From assembly GCF_001941965.1 (NCBI RefSeq), contig NZ_MKZO01000058.1, positions 273,828 to 337,827 on the forward strand: DNA of 64,000 bases, in the 5' to 3' direction. Below, piece by piece: positions 16,381 through 23,998 of the stretch (the stretch's first letter is position 1; every line of letters starts with the position of its first letter). Source of the stretch: Pseudomonas putida (GTDB lineage: Bacteria; Pseudomonadota; Gammaproteobacteria; Pseudomonadales; Pseudomonadaceae). The translations under genes were made by a program, and so were the position numbers. The notes under the pieces were generated by a model, which searched no databases, was not told the DNA's origin, and worked only from the letters and a program-made list of their open reading frames with translations.

Positions 16381-17609
16381 AAAAGCTGTTCAGCCTGTTC
16401 ACGCGCTCCAACAACACCCCGGCGTATGATCGGTACTTCGACCAGTTCAGCCAGGCCGGTAACTCGGCAGGGGTAAACATTACGGTACAGACCGCCGAGT
16501 CGATCAGTGCCGTATACGCGGCTGTCGCGGCCATCAGCGAGAGCGTGGGCAGCCTGCCGCTGGACGTGTACCGCCGCACCGATGACGGGCGCGATAAGGC
16601 CCGTGCCCATCCCCTGTACGCGCTGCTGCACGACGCCCCGAACGAGTGGCAAACCGCCCTGGAATTCCGCGAGCAACTGCAACGCCACATCCTGCTGCGC
16701 GGCAATGCCTACGCTCGCATCCGCTGGAGTGGTGCCGGTCGTGTGCAGGCGCTGGAGCCGGTAAACCCGGACAGCGTCTCGATCATGCGTAGCTCGGTCA
16801 GCGAGCGCCTGGTCTACGAGTACACCGACCGCCACGGCAAGCTCCAGCGGCTGACCGCCGACGAGATGCTGCACATCCGCTACCACACCGAAGACGGTGT
16901 GCTTGGGCGCAGTCCTATCCAGGTGGCCAGGGATACCCTGGGGCTGGCGCTGGCCGAACGCACCCACGGCGCGAAGATGTTCGAGCAGGGCACCAAGCTG
17001 TCTGGCGTGATCGAGACAGCACCCGGCACCACCAAGGAGCAAGCCGCGCAGATTCGTGAGAGCTGGGCCGCTGGGCAAGCTGGCGTGAATAACCACGGCA
17101 AGACCCCGGTACTGCCCCAGGGTGCGAAGTACAGCGCGGTATCCATGACGCTGGAGGATGCCGAGTGGATCGAGGCCCGGCGCCTGTCGGTCGAGGAAGT
17201 GGCCCGTCTGTTCCGTGTACCGCCTGTACTGATCGGTGATCTGCGCGAGGCCAACTACTCCAACGCCGTGGAGCTGGGCCGGTACTTCGTCACTCACACC
17301 CTGCGCCGCCACCTGGTCGCATGGGAGCAGGCGATCAATCGCACCCTACTGGGCAGCGGTTTCTTCGCTGAGCACAACGTGGAAGGCCTGCTGCGTGGTG
17401 ATAGTCTCAACCGTGCGCAGTTCTATCAGCGCGGCATCGAGGACCGATGGCTTTTGCCATCCGAGGTCCGCCGCATGGAAAACCTACCCACCGTCGAAGG
17501 TATTGATGATGAGCAAAAAACCAAGGCTCCAGACCCTAAAGCCCCGGATACGGGTGCTGGGAACCCACCTGGAGGAAAGGCAGCGCCAGGCGAAGGAGAA
17601 GAAGCGTGA
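16377..17609 (+). CDS. Phage portal protein (HK97 family)
   Basis: 410 residues from GTG 16377, overlapping the protease stop (GTGA); a GTG nine bases upstream is possible. Portal landmarks include SISAVYAAVAAISESVGSLP, LYALLHDAPNEWQT, LLRGNAYA, and the C-terminal RRLSVEEVARLFRVPP followed by ANYSNAVE. The dodecameric ring is the DNA entry port and docking point for terminase and connectors. The tail of the protein is Pro/Gly/Ala-rich. Confidence 0.93.
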   Translation: MKKLFSLFTRSNNTPAYDRYFDQFSQAGNSAGVNITVQTAESISAVYAAVAAISESVGSLPLDVYRRTDDGRDKARAHPLYALLHDAPNEWQTALEFREQLQRHILLRGNAYARIRWSGAGRVQALEPVNPDSVSIMRSSVSERLVYEYTDRHGKLQRLTADEMLHIRYHTEDGVLGRSPIQVARDTLGLALAERTHGAKMFEQGTKLSGVIETAPGTTKEQAAQIRESWAAGQAGVNNHGKTPVLPQGAKYSAVSMTLEDAEWIEARRLSVEEVARLFRVPPVLIGDLREANYSNAVELGRYFVTHTLRRHLVAWEQAINRTLLGSGFFAEHNVEGLLRGDSLNRAQFYQRGIEDRWLLPSEVRRMENLPTVEGIDDEQKTKAPDPKAPDTGAGNPPGGKAAPGEGEEA

Positions 17610-17950
17610 GCAGGGTGAGCCGGTACAAACCCAAGAAGAGGGCGATTCCTCTCGGTAGTGCTGCATGGCAGCGCCTGCGTGCACAGGTGCTGGCCGAGGA
17701 ACCACTGTGCCGCGACTGTGCGGCCCGTGGCCTGTTCACACCTGCTACTGATGTGGATCACATGGACAACAACGGCGACAACAACGCGCGCACGAATCTG
17801 GCGCCCTTGTGCCACTCGTGTCACTCGATCAAGACAGCCGAGGACATGGGAAAGCGCACCACGCGGGGGTGCGATGTGAACGGCATCCCGCTTGACCCAA
17901 ACCACCATTGGAACAGGGCCAAAAGATCACCAGGAACCGGCGGGACCTAG
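17606..17950 (+). CDS. HNH endonuclease
   Basis: 114 residues from a GTG overlapping the portal stop. The HNH core is complete: a Cys pair LCRDC, VDHMDNNGDNNARTNLAPL, and CHSCHSIKT. HNH proteins beside the terminase are needed for cos-type packaging in HK97-like phages, where they assist the terminase. A cos site would be expected nearby but I cannot identify one by eye. Confidence 0.9.
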   Translation: MSRVSRYKPKKRAIPLGSAAWQRLRAQVLAEEPLCRDCAARGLFTPATDVDHMDNNGDNNARTNLAPLCHSCHSIKTAEDMGKRTTRGCDVNGIPLDPNHHWNRAKRSPGTGGT

Positions 17951-17993
17951 ACCGCCCCCGACCTGCTCTTTCTTCGCTAACTGCCGAAAAAAC

Positions 17994-18455
17994 ATGAAGA
18001 CCACGCCCCGCCGCCCCCGATCTGACAGCGCCAAGGCCGCCGTAGCCGCGAGCCAGGCCGTGGCTGTCGGCCCAATCCAGCCACCGCCGCACATTCGCGT
18101 GCGCGATGCTGACAGGCCGTTCTGGGATGCCATCGTGACCGCTCGCCCACGGGACACCTGGACCGACGCCGACCTGGTGCTGGCTGCGAACCTGGCGCGG
18201 GCCTATGCCGACATCGAGGCGCTGCAAGACAGCATCGACCGCGACGGCATGCTGGTCGAGGGGAAGGTGAACCCGGCCTGTGAGCTGCTGGACAAGATGA
18301 CGCGCCGGTCCCTGGCCATCGGGCGCCAGCTCATGGTGGCCACCATCGCCACGGTGGGCAAAGCCCAGGATATCCACAAGGGCGCCGCGCTCGAGCGTGA
18401 GGCCCGGCAGCATGTGGATGACGACCTGATCCCGACCCTGAGCACACTGCAATGA
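17994..18455 (+). CDS. Terminase small subunit (P27 family)
   Basis: 153 residues from ATG 17994 (MKTTPRRPRSDSAKAA); the frame is open upstream but overlaps the HNH gene and lacks a better start. The RVRDADRPFWDAIVTARP...WTDADLVLAANLARAYADIE pattern and the DGMLVEGKVNPACELLDKM segment are typical of P27-family small terminases. It recognises the packaging site and loads TerL. Confidence 0.85.
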   Translation: MKTTPRRPRSDSAKAAVAASQAVAVGPIQPPPHIRVRDADRPFWDAIVTARPRDTWTDADLVLAANLARAYADIEALQDSIDRDGMLVEGKVNPACELLDKMTRRSLAIGRQLMVATIATVGKAQDIHKGAALEREARQHVDDDLIPTLSTLQ

Positions 18456-19948
18456 CCCGCGCCGAAAAGATCATCGCGTTCATCGAGCGCTATTGCGTGA
18501 CACCCGAAGGCGCGGACGTAGGTAAGCCGCTGTGCCTGGCTGAATTCCAGCGCCAGTTCATCCGCGACGTGTACGACAACCCTGTGGGCACTCGCCGGGC
18601 CATCCTCAGCGTGGCCAGGAAGAACGGCAAGTCGGGCCTGATCGCGGGCCTACTGCTGGCGCACCTGGTCGGCCCCGAGGCAAAGCAAAACAGCCAGCTT
18701 GTGTCGGGTGCCATGAGCCGCGACCAAGCCGCCCTGGTGTTCAATCTGGCCGCCAAGATGGTGCAGCTATCGCCCGCCCTGTCGAAAATCGTCCGCATCG
18801 TACCCAGCGGCAAGCGGCTGCTGGGGCTGAACCTGAACACCGAATTTCGCGCCCTGGCCGCTGATGGCAAGACCGCGCACGGCCTCTCCCCGGTGCTGGC
18901 CATCCTGGACGAGATTGGCCAGATACGCGGCCCGCAATCCGACTTCGTGGACGCCATCACCACCAGCCAGGGCGCCCACTCGGCACCGCTGCTGATTGCC
19001 ATCAGCACCCAGGCAGCCAACGACGCCGACCTGCTGAGCCAGTGGATTGACGACGCCCTGCGCAGCAATGATCCCAAGATCGTGTGCCGCCTGTACGCGG
19101 CGGCAGCGGGCTGTGACCTGATGGACGAAGACGGCTGGCGAGCGGCCAACCCGGCCCTGGGCATTTTCCGCTCGGAGACAGACCTGCGGGAGCAGATGCA
19201 GCAAGCCGAGCGCATGCCGAGCATGAGCAACACCGCCCGCAACCTGCTGCTTAACCAGCGCGTGATCCTCGACAGCCCATTCATCAGCCCCGACGTGTGG
19301 ATGGCCTGTGACACCTCGCCTGACCCATTCGAGGGCCTGGTCTATGCGGGCCTCGATCTGTCGGCACGAACCGACCTGACGGCGCTGGTGCTGATCGGCA
19401 AGGTGGATGGCGTGTGGCAGGTCCGCCCTTACTTCTGGACGCCTGAGCAAGGCCTGTTCGACCGAGCACAGAAGGACCGCGCCCCATATGACATGTGGGT
19501 GCGCCAGGGGTACATCCGCACCACGCCAGGCGCCACGGTTGACCTGGAAGCGGTGGCCCTGGACATGGCCGAGATACTGAGCGACTGCGAGGTGGCGGCG
19601 ATCGCCTATGACCGCTGGCGCATCGACGTGCTCAAGAAGGAACTGGAACGCCTGGGCCTGGAGCTGCCGCTGGTACCCCACGGGCAGGGTTTCCGCGACA
19701 TGGCGCCAGCCCTCGACGCCCTGGAGGCTGAGCTGCTGAATGGCCGTATCGCCCACGGTGGCCACCCCGTACTGACCCTGTGCGCTGCCAACGCCGTGGC
19801 GGTGAAAGACCCCAGCGGCAACCGCAAGCTGGACAAGAGCCGTCGCACCGGCCGCATCGACGGCCTGCAGGCCCTGGCTATGGCGTTCGGCGCCGCCCAG
19901 GTTGCCGAGGCCCCTGCCGATCTCGATACCGAGGTATTTTTCGTATGA
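18452..19948 (+). CDS. terL: Terminase large subunit
   Basis: 498 residues, starting at an ATGA overlap with terS. The ATPase domain has Walker A-like SVARKNGKS (about 50-58) and Walker B VLAILDE (about 149-155). The RNase H-like nuclease domain has the acidic motif GLDLSARTDLTAL and the C-terminal RIDGLQALAMAFG. It looks full length and intact, which argues against decay of the element. Confidence 0.95.
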   Translation: MTRAEKIIAFIERYCVTPEGADVGKPLCLAEFQRQFIRDVYDNPVGTRRAILSVARKNGKSGLIAGLLLAHLVGPEAKQNSQLVSGAMSRDQAALVFNLAAKMVQLSPALSKIVRIVPSGKRLLGLNLNTEFRALAADGKTAHGLSPVLAILDEIGQIRGPQSDFVDAITTSQGAHSAPLLIAISTQAANDADLLSQWIDDALRSNDPKIVCRLYAAAAGCDLMDEDGWRAANPALGIFRSETDLREQMQQAERMPSMSNTARNLLLNQRVILDSPFISPDVWMACDTSPDPFEGLVYAGLDLSARTDLTALVLIGKVDGVWQVRPYFWTPEQGLFDRAQKDRAPYDMWVRQGYIRTTPGATVDLEAVALDMAEILSDCEVAAIAYDRWRIDVLKKELERLGLELPLVPHGQGFRDMAPALDALEAELLNGRIAHGGHPVLTLCAANAVAVKDPSGNRKLDKSRRTGRIDGLQALAMAFGAAQVAEAPADLDTEVFFV

Positions 19949-20226
19949 CCACCGTGACCCTTGAAGAAGCCAAGCTGCACATGCGCGTCGATCACAATGA
20001 GGAGGACAGCTACATCCTGGGCCTGGTCGCTGCCGCCGAAACTCACGTCAGCAACTTCCTGGGCGATAGCCTGCCCGATCCGATGCCTGCACCGATCAAG
20101 GCCGCTGTACTGCTGCTGGTGGGCGACCTGTACGAGAACCGAGAGCGGCAGGGCGACCGAACCCTGACCGAGAACACCGCGTATGCACTTCTGCTGGCGC
20201 CTTACCGCTCCATGGCGGTGTTCTGA
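19945..20226 (+). CDS. Head-tail connector (gp6-like)
   Basis: 93 residues, ATGA overlap with terL. TVTLEEAKLHMRVDH...DSYILGLVAAAETHVSNFLG is the signature start of the HK97 gp6-type connector that binds under the portal. In a tail-borrowing satellite this protein helps form the surface that meets the foreign tail. Confidence 0.88.
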   Translation: MTTVTLEEAKLHMRVDHNEEDSYILGLVAAAETHVSNFLGDSLPDPMPAPIKAAVLLLVGDLYENRERQGDRTLTENTAYALLLAPYRSMAVF

Positions 20227-20543
20227 TGCTTGCCGGCAAGCTGCGTTACCCGGTGACGATCGAAAAGCCGATTGACACTCGCACGCCCAGCGGCGGGGTC
20301 ATCCGCACCTGGGAGGAAGTGAGTAGGGAGTGGGTCGACATCGAGAGCATCAGCGGGAGCGAGTTTATCGCCGCCCAAGCTGTGCAGGCGCAGACGATCT
20401 ATCGCATTGTGCTCCGGTACCGGCCCGACCTGATTACTAGCTGGCGCATACGTGAAGGGACGAAGGTGTACGAAATCACCGCCGTGCTGCCAGATGCTCG
20501 CCGCCGGCGGATCGAGCTCATGTGCAAGACCGGCAAGCTGTGA
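20226..20543 (+). CDS. Head closure / head-tail joining protein
   Basis: 105 residues, TGATG overlap with the connector gene. It matches small head-tail joining proteins: AGKLRYPVTIEKPIDTR, then W-EE-VSREWVDIE, a middle SGSEFIAAQAVQAQ, and a C-terminal GTKVYEITAVLPD. It is the last gene of the island; a typical siphovirus would continue with tail completion and tube genes, but here a terminator and attR follow. Confidence 0.85.
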   Translation: MLAGKLRYPVTIEKPIDTRTPSGGVIRTWEEVSREWVDIESISGSEFIAAQAVQAQTIYRIVLRYRPDLITSWRIREGTKVYEITAVLPDARRRRIELMCKTGKL

Positions 20544-20632
20544 GCCGGGTTAAAGGTGGGGTTCCCTCACATTTGAGGACACCCCTGATGCGTCAGGTTT
20601 TCGAGCGGCGCTGAATCTAGCGCGTCAGGCAC

Positions 20633-20661
20633 AAAAAAGCCCCGGAATGTCGGGGCTTTTT
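20633..20661. terminator. Bidirectional terminator at the right end of the island
   Basis: AGCCCCG/CGGGGCT hairpin with A-run upstream and T-run downstream, 90 bp after the head closure gene. Confidence 0.9.
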
Positions 20662-20699
20662 GCTGTCACGCTGCTGTCACGGCCTTAGCCTGCTGTCAG
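20661..20699. promoter_or_regulatory. Candidate integrase arm-type sites, right end
   Basis: TGCTGTCAC at 20661-20669 and 20672-20680 and the variant TGCTGTCAG at 20691-20699, in the same orientation as the pair at the left end. Confidence 0.6.
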
Positions 20700-20726
20700 C
20701 GTGAAACCACGGAAGTGGCGGGATTC

Positions 20727-20775
20727 ATGGCGCACTCGGCGGGATTCGAACCCACGACCCCTGCCTTCGGAGGGC
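20727..20775. repeat. attR: 49-bp repeat inside tRNA-Arg
   Basis: Identical to 9531-9579. It supplies the 3' part of the functional tRNA, so integration restored the gene. Confidence 0.95.
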
Positions 20776-20804
20776 AGTACTCTATCCAGCTGAGCTACGA
20801 GTGC
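20728..20804 (-). tRNA. tRNA-Arg (anticodon CCG)
   Basis: 77 nt including CCA. The acceptor stem is GCACTCG/CGAGTGC, the anticodon stem CTGCC/GGCAG, the loop CTCCGAA giving anticodon CCG, and the T-arm GTGGGTTCGAATCCCGC. The 5' part is chromosomal and the 3' part is island-derived. Confidence 0.97.
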
Positions 20805-20889
20805 AACGCGGGCGCCATGATACCCATCTTGGGGTATGACGTCCATCGCCTTGATCTTCGGCCTTTTTCCCCTGCACCCCGGACTATCC

Positions 20890-20908
20890 ATATTCGATAA
20901 CAGTATTT
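20890..20908. promoter_or_regulatory. Motif shared with the amino acid ABC operon promoter
   Basis: ATATTCGATAACAGTATTT differs at one position from 54053-54071, and a looser version is upstream of oscA. It lies about 75-95 nt upstream of the GntR gene, in the position for an activator site. Confidence 0.6.
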
Positions 20909-20945
20909 CACCACCGCTCCTTAGATCGCCTAACCTCTCGTCACA

Positions 20946-20961
20946 ACTTGTTATAACAAGT
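20946..20961. promoter_or_regulatory. Perfect 16-bp palindrome, likely GntR operator
   Basis: ACTTGTTATAACAAGT lies 22 nt upstream of the GntR start. Its size and position suit autoregulation by a HutC-type dimer. Confidence 0.7.
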
Positions 20962-20983
20962 CACCGAACAAGCGAAGAGAACC

Positions 20984-21733
20984 ATGGCCGAACTGCTCCC
21001 CCTGTCCCCGGTACCGCTCTATTCCCAGCTCAAGGAAGTGCTGCGCGAGCGCATTCTTGATGGCACCTACCCGCCGCACAGCCGCATGCCGTCGGAGAGC
21101 GAGCTGGGCAAGGCCTTCGAGGTCAGCCGCATCACCGTGCGTCAGGCACTGGGGGATTTGCAGAAGGAGGGGCTGATCTTCAAGATCCATGGCAAGGGCA
21201 CCTTCGTCGCCAAGCCCAAGGCCTTCCAGAACGTCAGCACCCTGCAGGGCCTGGCCGAGTCGATGACGCAGATGGGCTACGAGGTGATCAACCGCCTGCG
21301 CAGCCTGCGCCATGTGCCGGCCAACGCCCTGGTGGCGGCACGCTTGCAGATCGAGGAGGGCGCGCCGGTCACCGAGATCCGCCGCGTGCGCCTGATCAAC
21401 CGCGAGCCGGTGTCGCTGGAACTGACCTGGCTGCCCCGCGCCGTCGGCGAGAAGCTGGAGAAGGCCGACCTGGTCACCCGCGACATCTTCCTGGTGCTGG
21501 AGAACGACTGCGGCATCGCCCTCGGCCATGCCGACCTGGCGATCGATGCGGTGCTGGCCGACAGCGACCTGACCCAGGCCCTGGACGTGGAAGAAGGCTC
21601 GCCGATCATGCGCATCGAGCGCCTGACCCACACCGCCGACGGCACGCCGCTGGACTTCGAACACCTCTATTACCGTGGCGACGCCTTCCAGTATCGCCTG
21701 CGCATCGACCGCCAGAAGGGGCCCAAGGCATGA
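20984..21733 (+). CDS. GntR-family (HutC/UTRA) transcriptional regulator
   Basis: 249 residues. The N-terminal winged helix (about 10-75) has PLYSQLKEVLRERILDGTYPP, SELGKAFEVSRITVRQAL and GKGTFVA. The C-terminal UTRA domain (about 95-240) has the small-ligand fold segments RRVRLINREPVSLELTWLP and FEHLYYRGDAFQYRL. It overlaps the next gene by four bases and probably controls the whole flavoprotein/ABC cluster in response to a pathway compound. Confidence 0.92.
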   Translation: MAELLPLSPVPLYSQLKEVLRERILDGTYPPHSRMPSESELGKAFEVSRITVRQALGDLQKEGLIFKIHGKGTFVAKPKAFQNVSTLQGLAESMTQMGYEVINRLRSLRHVPANALVAARLQIEEGAPVTEIRRVRLINREPVSLELTWLPRAVGEKLEKADLVTRDIFLVLENDCGIALGHADLAIDAVLADSDLTQALDVEEGSPIMRIERLTHTADGTPLDFEHLYYRGDAFQYRLRIDRQKGPKA

Positions 21734-23454
21734 GCATCGCGACCCAGGACTACGACATCGTCATCATCGGCGGCGGCACCGCCGGACCCATGGCCGCGAT
21801 CAAGGCCAAGGAGCAGAACAAGGCCCTGCGCGTGCTGCTGCTGGACAAGGCCAACGTCAAGCGCAGCGGCGCCATCAGCATGGGCATGGACGGCCTGAAC
21901 AACGCGATCATCCCCGGCCATGCCACGCCCGAGCAGTACACCAAGGAAATCACCGTGGCCAACGACGGCATCGTCAACCAGACGGCCGTCCACGCCTACG
22001 CCACTCACGGCTTCGAGACCATCGAGCAACTGGACCGCTGGGGCGTGAAGTTCGAGAAGGACGAGACCGGCGACTACGCGGTGAAGAAGGTCCACCACAT
22101 GGGCGCCTACGTGCTGCCGATGCCGGAAGGTCACGACATCAAGAAGGTGCTCTACCGCCAGCTCAAGCGCGCCCGGGTAGAGATCAGCAACCGCATGGTC
22201 TGCACGCGCATCCTGCTGGATGGCGAAGGCGCCGCCGCCGGGGTGCTCGGTTTCGATTGCCGCAGCGGCGAGTTCCGGGTGATCCGGGCCAAGGCCGTGG
22301 TGCTGGCCTGCGGCGCTGCCGGGCGTCTTGGTCTGCCGTCCTCGGGCTACCTGATGGGCACCTACGAGAACCCGACCAATGCCGGCGACGGCTACGCCAT
22401 GGCCTATCACGCCGGGGCCGAGCTGGCGAACCTGGAATGCTTCCAGATCAACCCGCTGATCAAGGACTACAACGGCCCGGCCTGCGCCTACGTCACCGGT
22501 CCGCTGGGCGGCTACACCGCCAACAGCAAGGGCGAGCGCTTTATCGAGTGCGACTACTGGAGCGGCCAGATGATGTGGGAATTTCACCAGGAGCTGGAGG
22601 GCGGCAACGGGCCGGTGTTCCTCAAGCTGGATCACCTGGCCGAGGAAACCATCCAGAACATCGAGGAAATCCTGCACAGCAACGAGCGGCCGAGCCGCGG
22701 GCAGTTCCATGCCAATCGCGGTACGGATTACCGCCAGCACATGGTCGAGATGCATATCTCCGAGATCGGCTTCTGCTCCGGGCATTCGGCGTCCGGGGTG
22801 TGGGTCAACGAGAAGGCCGAGACCAGCGTCAAGGGGTTGTATGCGGCCGGTGACATGGCGGCGGTGCCGCACAACTACATGCTCGGGGCCTTTACCTATG
22901 GCTGGTTCGCGGGCGTCAACGCGGCCAGTTATGTCGCCGAGCGGGACTTCGCCGAAGTGGACGTCGAGCAGGTGGAGCGCGAGCGCGAACGGGTCTTTGC
23001 GCCGCTGCACCGCGAGCACGGCCTGCCGCCGGCGCAGGTCGAGTACAAGCTGCGGCGCATGGTCAACGACTACCTGCAGCCGCCCAAGGTGACCAAAAAG
23101 ATGGAGATCGGCCTGGCGCGCTTCGCCGAGATCGAGCGCGACCTGGCGCAGATGAAGGCGCATAACCCGCACGAGCTGATGCGAGCGATGGAAGTGGCGG
23201 TGATCCGCGACTGCGCCGAGATGGCGGCCCGGGCCTCGTTGTTCCGCGAGGAGAGCCGCTGGGGGCTGTATCACCACCGGGTGGACTTCCCCGAGCGCAA
23301 CGATGGCGAGTGGTTCTGCCATTGCCATCTGAAGAAAGGCGAGGACGGCGGGATGACCAGTTTCAAGAAAGCGGTCGAGCCGTACCTGATTGCACTGGAT
23401 GCGGAGGAGCAGACGGCTTATGAGCGCTTGCGCGTGCGAGTCGATGCCGCCTGA
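21730..23454 (+). CDS. AprA-like FAD oxidoreductase (fumarate reductase/APS reductase family)
   Basis: 574 residues, ATGA overlap with the regulator gene. The FAD Rossmann motif IVIIGGGTAGPMAA is at residues 10-23, with a second FAD contact near GLYAAGDMAAVPHN. The family includes fumarate reductase, aspartate oxidase and the APS reductase alpha subunit. The downstream ferredoxin is strikingly AprB-like, so an AprA-type enzyme is the best guess, but there are no other dissimilatory sulfur genes here. No signal peptide, so it is cytoplasmic. The substrate is unknown. The REP pair that follows may separate its expression from the ferredoxin. Confidence 0.75.
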   Translation: MSIATQDYDIVIIGGGTAGPMAAIKAKEQNKALRVLLLDKANVKRSGAISMGMDGLNNAIIPGHATPEQYTKEITVANDGIVNQTAVHAYATHGFETIEQLDRWGVKFEKDETGDYAVKKVHHMGAYVLPMPEGHDIKKVLYRQLKRARVEISNRMVCTRILLDGEGAAAGVLGFDCRSGEFRVIRAKAVVLACGAAGRLGLPSSGYLMGTYENPTNAGDGYAMAYHAGAELANLECFQINPLIKDYNGPACAYVTGPLGGYTANSKGERFIECDYWSGQMMWEFHQELEGGNGPVFLKLDHLAEETIQNIEEILHSNERPSRGQFHANRGTDYRQHMVEMHISEIGFCSGHSASGVWVNEKAETSVKGLYAAGDMAAVPHNYMLGAFTYGWFAGVNAASYVAERDFAEVDVEQVERERERVFAPLHREHGLPPAQVEYKLRRMVNDYLQPPKVTKKMEIGLARFAEIERDLAQMKAHNPHELMRAMEVAVIRDCAEMAARASLFREESRWGLYHHRVDFPERNDGEWFCHCHLKKGEDGGMTSFKKAVEPYLIALDAEEQTAYERLRVRVDAA

Positions 23455-23470
23455 TTTTGCAGTGGTCTTG

Positions 23471-23556
23471 CGGGCCTCATCGCTGGCAAGCCAGCTCCCA
23501 CAGGGACCGTGGTGCATGCAATACCTGTGGGAGCTGGCTTGCCAGCGATGAGGCCA
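23471..23556. repeat. REP pair (inverted)
   Basis: Two facing copies of GCTGGCAAGCCAGCTCCCAC with CATCG flanks and a short spacer. Confidence 0.92.
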
Positions 23557-23625
23557 TCAGCCACACCACAAGCTTAATTGTCAGCCACAGATAAAGAGAG
23601 CCACAGGCTCCAAGGACACCGTGAA

Positions 23626-23871
23626 ATGGCCTATCAAGCCCAGGACATCTTCTTCCGCAGCAGCGCCCCGGTGACCATCGACGAGGACAAGTGCATCGCC
23701 GAGAAAGGCTGCACCGTGTGCGTCGAGGTCTGCCCCATGGACCTGCTGGCGATCAACCCGGCGACCCAGAAAGCCTACATGGCCTTCGACGAGTGCTGGT
23801 ACTGCATGCCCTGCGAAAAAGACTGCCCCACCGGCGCGGTAAAGGTCGAGATTCCGTACCTGCTGCGCTGA
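23626..23871 (+). CDS. AprB-like 2[4Fe-4S] ferredoxin
   Basis: 81 residues from ATG 23626 (MAYQAQDIFF). Eight cysteines make two clusters: CIAEKGCTVCVEVCP (C-x5-C-x2-C-x3-CP) and CWYCMPCEKDCP (C-x2-C-x2-C-x3-CP). The spacing, the CPMDLLAINP loop and the CPTGAVKV end resemble the beta subunit of APS reductase without its C-terminal arm. It is the likely electron partner of the flavoprotein encoded just upstream. Confidence 0.85.
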   Translation: MAYQAQDIFFRSSAPVTIDEDKCIAEKGCTVCVEVCPMDLLAINPATQKAYMAFDECWYCMPCEKDCPTGAVKVEIPYLLR

Positions 23872-23998
23872 TTCAAAAACTCGAGCAATACGCCATCCGG
23901 AGAACCACCGGACGCCCAGACCCGACCCCCTCGTTTCCCACCACCCAGCCTGGTGGCGGAGACGATTCCAATACTTAAATGATTCGAGGGGAAACACC

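Larger units (their letters stand above)
9531..20775. mobile_element. Integrated phage satellite with head genes only (cfPICI-like)
   Basis: Identical 49-bp repeats bound the element; the right one is the 3' part of an intact tRNA-Arg and the left one a displaced tRNA 3' end. Contents in order: integrase, an inward-facing accessory gene, AlpA-type regulator, small early genes, a replication-like gene with a four-copy repeat, then an overlapping operon coding for capsid, tail-assembly protein I, protease, portal, HNH, TerS, TerL, connector and head closure. Tail tube, tape measure, baseplate, fibres, holin, lysin and CI-type repressor are absent. At 11.2 kb with intact genes it fits capsid-forming PICI satellites, which package themselves and borrow tails. 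A decayed siphovirus is the alternative. Confidence 0.85.

Noticed and set aside
9531..20775. Calling the island an ordinary complete prophage
   Set aside because: Tail, baseplate, fibre, lysis and CI-type genes are absent, and attR follows the last head gene within about 180 bp.
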